Positions 4,984 through 6,663 of a DNA stretch of 6,663 nucleotides are shown here, piece by piece. The first letter of the stretch is position 1. Each line of letters opens with the position of its first letter. Origin of the DNA: Deltaproteobacteria bacterium. GTDB taxonomy: Bacteria > Desulfobacterota_B > Binatia > UBA9968. A program made the position numbers and the translations under genes. Below the pieces are notes generated by a model. The model was given only the letters and a program-made list of their open reading frames with translations. It was not told where the DNA came from and did no database searches. Where the stretch lies: NCBI GenBank assembly GCA_005879255.1, contig VBKY01000304.1:5810-12472 (forward strand). Direction: 5' to 3'.

Positions 4984-6241
4984 TTCTTTCTCTTTCCTCG
5001 GTAAGTGGTGCCATGGGTCGCGCGTCGCTCGGCAAGTAAATGGTCACCGTCGTACCCTGTCCGACTTGGCTGGTGATATTGATTACGCCTCCATGAGCTT
5101 TGATAATTTCCTGGCAGATCACTAAACCGAGGCCGGTTCCTTTGCCCGGTGGCTTGGTGGTGACAAAAAGGTCGAAGATCTTGGGTAACATCTCGACCGG
5201 AATGCCTGCGCCGCTGTCGGCTATCTCAATGGCTACGCCCGCTGCCCGGTTGGCTGAAACCGGGCACGCCATCGTGCCGATCTTAACTGAGCCCTTCTTA
5301 CTGCAGGCGTCGAGCGCATTGTCCAGCAGGTTTATCAGCACACGTTGGATCGAATTGCCGTCCCCATAAACGATGGGTAAGGTCTCCGCGAGCATGGAAG
5401 TCACTTCTACGCCGCGCTGCTGGAAAACCGGCTGCAGGACGAGAAGCGTATCGCGTACCAGATCGTTGATGCTGACTTTGTTCCTGAGCGGCGAGCCCCG
5501 CGTGTGCGACAGGTAGCGCTGGATGATCTCACCCATGCGATTGATCTGCGCCTCGATAATCGTTAAGCGGCGGCGTGCGCGCTCCGGCAAGTCTTCTTGG
5601 ACAAGCAGCTGCGTATAGCCCAGCACGGAGTTCAGCGGAGTACCCAGATCGTGCGCAATGGTGCCGGCCATGCGCCCGAGCGTGGCCAATCTTTCTACGC
5701 GCCCCATTTCGAGTTGCAGACGCAAGAGTTCTTGCTCGGCGCGCTTGCGCTCGACAATCTCCGCGCGCAACGTATTATTGGCCTGCGCCAGCTCCGCAGT
5801 TCGGTCTCGAACCCGTTGATCCAACTCATCGTGAGCATCGCGCAACGCCTGTTCCGCGTGTTTGCGGGCGGTGGTCAGGTAACTGGTCAACACCGCGATT
5901 GCGGTAAATACGCCCAGGCGCAAGAAAGCGCGCCACTCCAGCTCTATGGAGTGATGCGGCGAGATGAAAAAGTATTCGATCGACAAGGCGGAAAGGACCA
6001 TCGTCACCAAGCCGGCTCCCAGACCGCCATACCACGAACTCAACATGACGGCGACGAAGAAAAGGGAGAAGTGACTAGGGTCGGCACGAGACGGTATGAG
6101 CGACGCCAAACCGAGGGCTGCGGCCGCCGCCAAAATCGCGATCGTGTAGCGCACCAACGGCGGGCGGTCCTTAACGAACATGCGGTCGCACCAATTGGAA
6201 AAGGCATTGGGCGCTGTCGTTGATAGCAGCGAGGGCGTCAT
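4955..6241 (-). CDS. Membrane sensor histidine kinase with DUF4118 (KdpD-like) domain
   Basis: A 428-residue orthodox kinase that should phosphorylate the NtrC-like partner. Residues about 30-124 hold four hydrophobic helices in close succession with short loops, a DUF4118-type sensor of the kind seen in KdpD and in unrelated kinases; there is no large periplasmic domain, so the signal is probably sensed in or near the membrane. A long charged coiled coil follows (about 125-185, containing VRDRTAELAQANNTLRAEI). The HisKA domain has H197 in MAGTIAHDLGTPLNSVLGY. The HATPase has an N box around N308 (INLLDNALDA), G1 DSGAGIP (342-348), F-box IFDLFVTTK and G2 GKGTGLGL (366-373). All catalytic motifs are intact. 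The HATPase is of the NtrB/ZraS-like type usual for NtrC partners. The ATG at 6241 has a poor ribosome site; a start at 6181 (M21) is possible and would leave the membrane domain complete. Confidence 0.95.
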   Translation of the reverse strand: MTPSLLSTTAPNAFSNWCDRMFVKDRPPLVRYTIAILAAAAALGLASLIPSRADPSHFSLFFVAVMLSSWYGGLGAGLVTMVLSALSIEYFFISPHHSIELEWRAFLRLGVFTAIAVLTSYLTTARKHAEQALRDAHDELDQRVRDRTAELAQANNTLRAEIVERKRAEQELLRLQLEMGRVERLATLGRMAGTIAHDLGTPLNSVLGYTQLLVQEDLPERARRRLTIIEAQINRMGEIIQRYLSHTRGSPLRNKVSINDLVRDTLLVLQPVFQQRGVEVTSMLAETLPIVYGDGNSIQRVLINLLDNALDACSKKGSVKIGTMACPVSANRAAGVAIEIADSGAGIPVEMLPKIFDLFVTTKPPGKGTGLGLVICQEIIKAHGGVINITSQVGQGTTVTIYLPSDARPMAPLTEERERNDRPHTDRG

Positions 6242-6320
6242 TATTACGGGACGTACTTTCTGTCAATGAGCCTATTGGTCGTCGTGTAAAATTTGCGTAA
6301 GCTTGCTCCCACCGGCTTTC

Positions 6321-6337
6321 CCGTCACAGTGTGACGG
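6321..6337. promoter_or_regulatory. 17-bp perfect palindrome, operator-like
   Basis: CCGTCACA-G-TGTGACGG is symmetric over 8 bp each side of one central base, 80-96 nt upstream of the kinase ATG. The single-base centre suits a dimeric DNA-binding protein better than an RNA hairpin. It has TCACA/TGTGA half-sites, but in the opposite order and with a shorter spacer than a CRP site (TGTGA-N6-TCACA), so it is not a CRP box. It may be an operator for autoregulation of the kinase operon. Confidence 0.4.
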
Positions 6338-6424
6338 AGTGTGGCGTTTTTCATGTGTTCAAATTTCATTCCAGCCAAAACATAGCGTTCAATTAAGATA
6401 TTCTCGTAGTATTTTCCGCGGACT

Positions 6425-6438
6425 GCAAGGTGGCGTCC
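6425..6438 (-). promoter_or_regulatory. Weak sigma54-like site facing the kinase operon
   Basis: The minus strand reads CGGACGC-CACC-TTGCA. GG (6438-6437) and GC (6426-6425) are exactly spaced and the -12 element TTGCA is perfect, but the -24 element keeps only GG. It would start RNA near 6413, leaving a leader of about 170 nt that includes the 17-bp palindrome. The palindrome would then lie downstream of the start, as a repressor site might. Confidence 0.25.
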
Positions 6439-6615
6439 GCAACAATGCCACATGCACGGCGCCTAAATGCCTCACCGCCGGTTGGCGCCATGTGTCGATT
6501 TTCTCGTCGCAGATTCATATAACGAGGGCGTTCGCGCGCGGCGTCGCTGCTTTTAAGTGATCGTGTCTATTATAGCGCAAACGTTAATCGGCGTAGTGCG
6601 GCAAATCTACATCGT

Positions 6616-6629
6616 GGCCTCGATATTGC
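6616..6629 (+). promoter_or_regulatory. Sigma54 (-24/-12) promoter pointing out of the right edge
   Basis: TGGCCTC-GATA-TTGCT (6615-6630) against TGGCACG-N4-TTGCW: TGGC and TTGCT are intact, spacing is exact, and 9 of 12 positions match. The predicted start is about 6641. An ATG at 6644 is too close and lacks a ribosome site, so the real gene should begin past 6663. The promoter implies a divergent member of the same regulon. Confidence 0.45.
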
Positions 6630-6663
6630 TCGAGTTTAGAGACATGTTTTACAAACCGGTCAA

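Larger units (their letters stand above)
6242..6663. other. Upstream non-coding region of the kinase operon and a divergent transcript
   Basis: About 420 bases without a convincing gene. A 69-codon minus-strand frame (6244-6453) ends 2 nt before the kinase ATG, but it has no ribosome site, no domain and no signal sequence, and I do not call it. The region holds a 17-bp perfect palindrome (6321-6337), a weak sigma54-like site facing the kinase (6425-6438), the 8-bp palindrome TGGCGCCA (6483-6490) and a better sigma54 match facing right (6616-6629). This suggests a divergent promoter region whose rightward gene begins beyond the window edge. Confidence 0.5.

Noticed and set aside
6244..6453. 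69-codon minus-strand frame ending 2 nt before the kinase start
   Set aside because: No ribosome site at any ATG, no signal or domain, and it contains the operator-like palindrome. Proximity to the kinase start alone is not enough.
1..6663. CRISPR array, tRNA, rRNA, integrase or toxin-antitoxin pair
   Set aside because: No regularly spaced direct repeats, no tRNA-like fold with anticodon arm, and no matching protein signatures were seen on either strand.

Overview
The window comes from a Gram-negative bacterium of moderate GC content, probably an uncultured proteobacterium or a relative of Methylomirabilota/Rokubacteria. This placement is tentative. It rests on the b6f/QcrA-like Rieske protein, the Sec-exported small proteins, the NtrC-type sigma54 machinery and an intergenic repeat that translates to the familiar spurious peptide WIPASAGMT. 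Nothing in the window fixes the taxon.

Layout. Minus strand, left: a partial membrane-anchored or exported protein with a coiled-coil-like region (1-291) lies downstream of a Tat-type Rieske [2Fe-2S] protein (stop at 442, preferred start 954). Plus strand, centre: a divergent run of small exported proteins. These are a tandem pair of paralogous two-cysteine proteins of unknown function (1268-1561 and 1617-1922), an exported carboxypeptidase-regulatory-like protein (2111-2557) and a 58-residue ORF (2612-2788). A roughly 200 bp MITE-like element with terminal inverted repeats and nested hairpins follows (2824-3026). Minus strand, right: a two-component module made of a DUF4118 membrane histidine kinase (4955-6241), an overlapping NtrC-family sigma54 activator (3589-4983) and a stand-alone receiver protein (3082-3450). 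The last 420 bases are a non-coding upstream region.

Working together. The main non-obvious signal is a set of sigma54 (RpoN) -24/-12 promoter matches, with exact GG-N10-GC spacing, placed next to the genes of this locus. One precedes the tandem two-cysteine genes (1209-1222, very strong). One precedes the Rieske gene (1000-1013, minus). One precedes the stand-alone receiver (3478-3491, minus). One points out of the right edge (6616-6629, plus). Weaker ones lie at 1173-1186 and 6425-6438. Because the locus encodes its own sigma54 activator and kinase, the simplest reading is a self-contained regulon: a membrane kinase activates the NtrC-like protein, which switches on a Rieske electron-transfer protein and a set of small periplasmic proteins. 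The promoter calls are by eye, and the regulatory link is inference.
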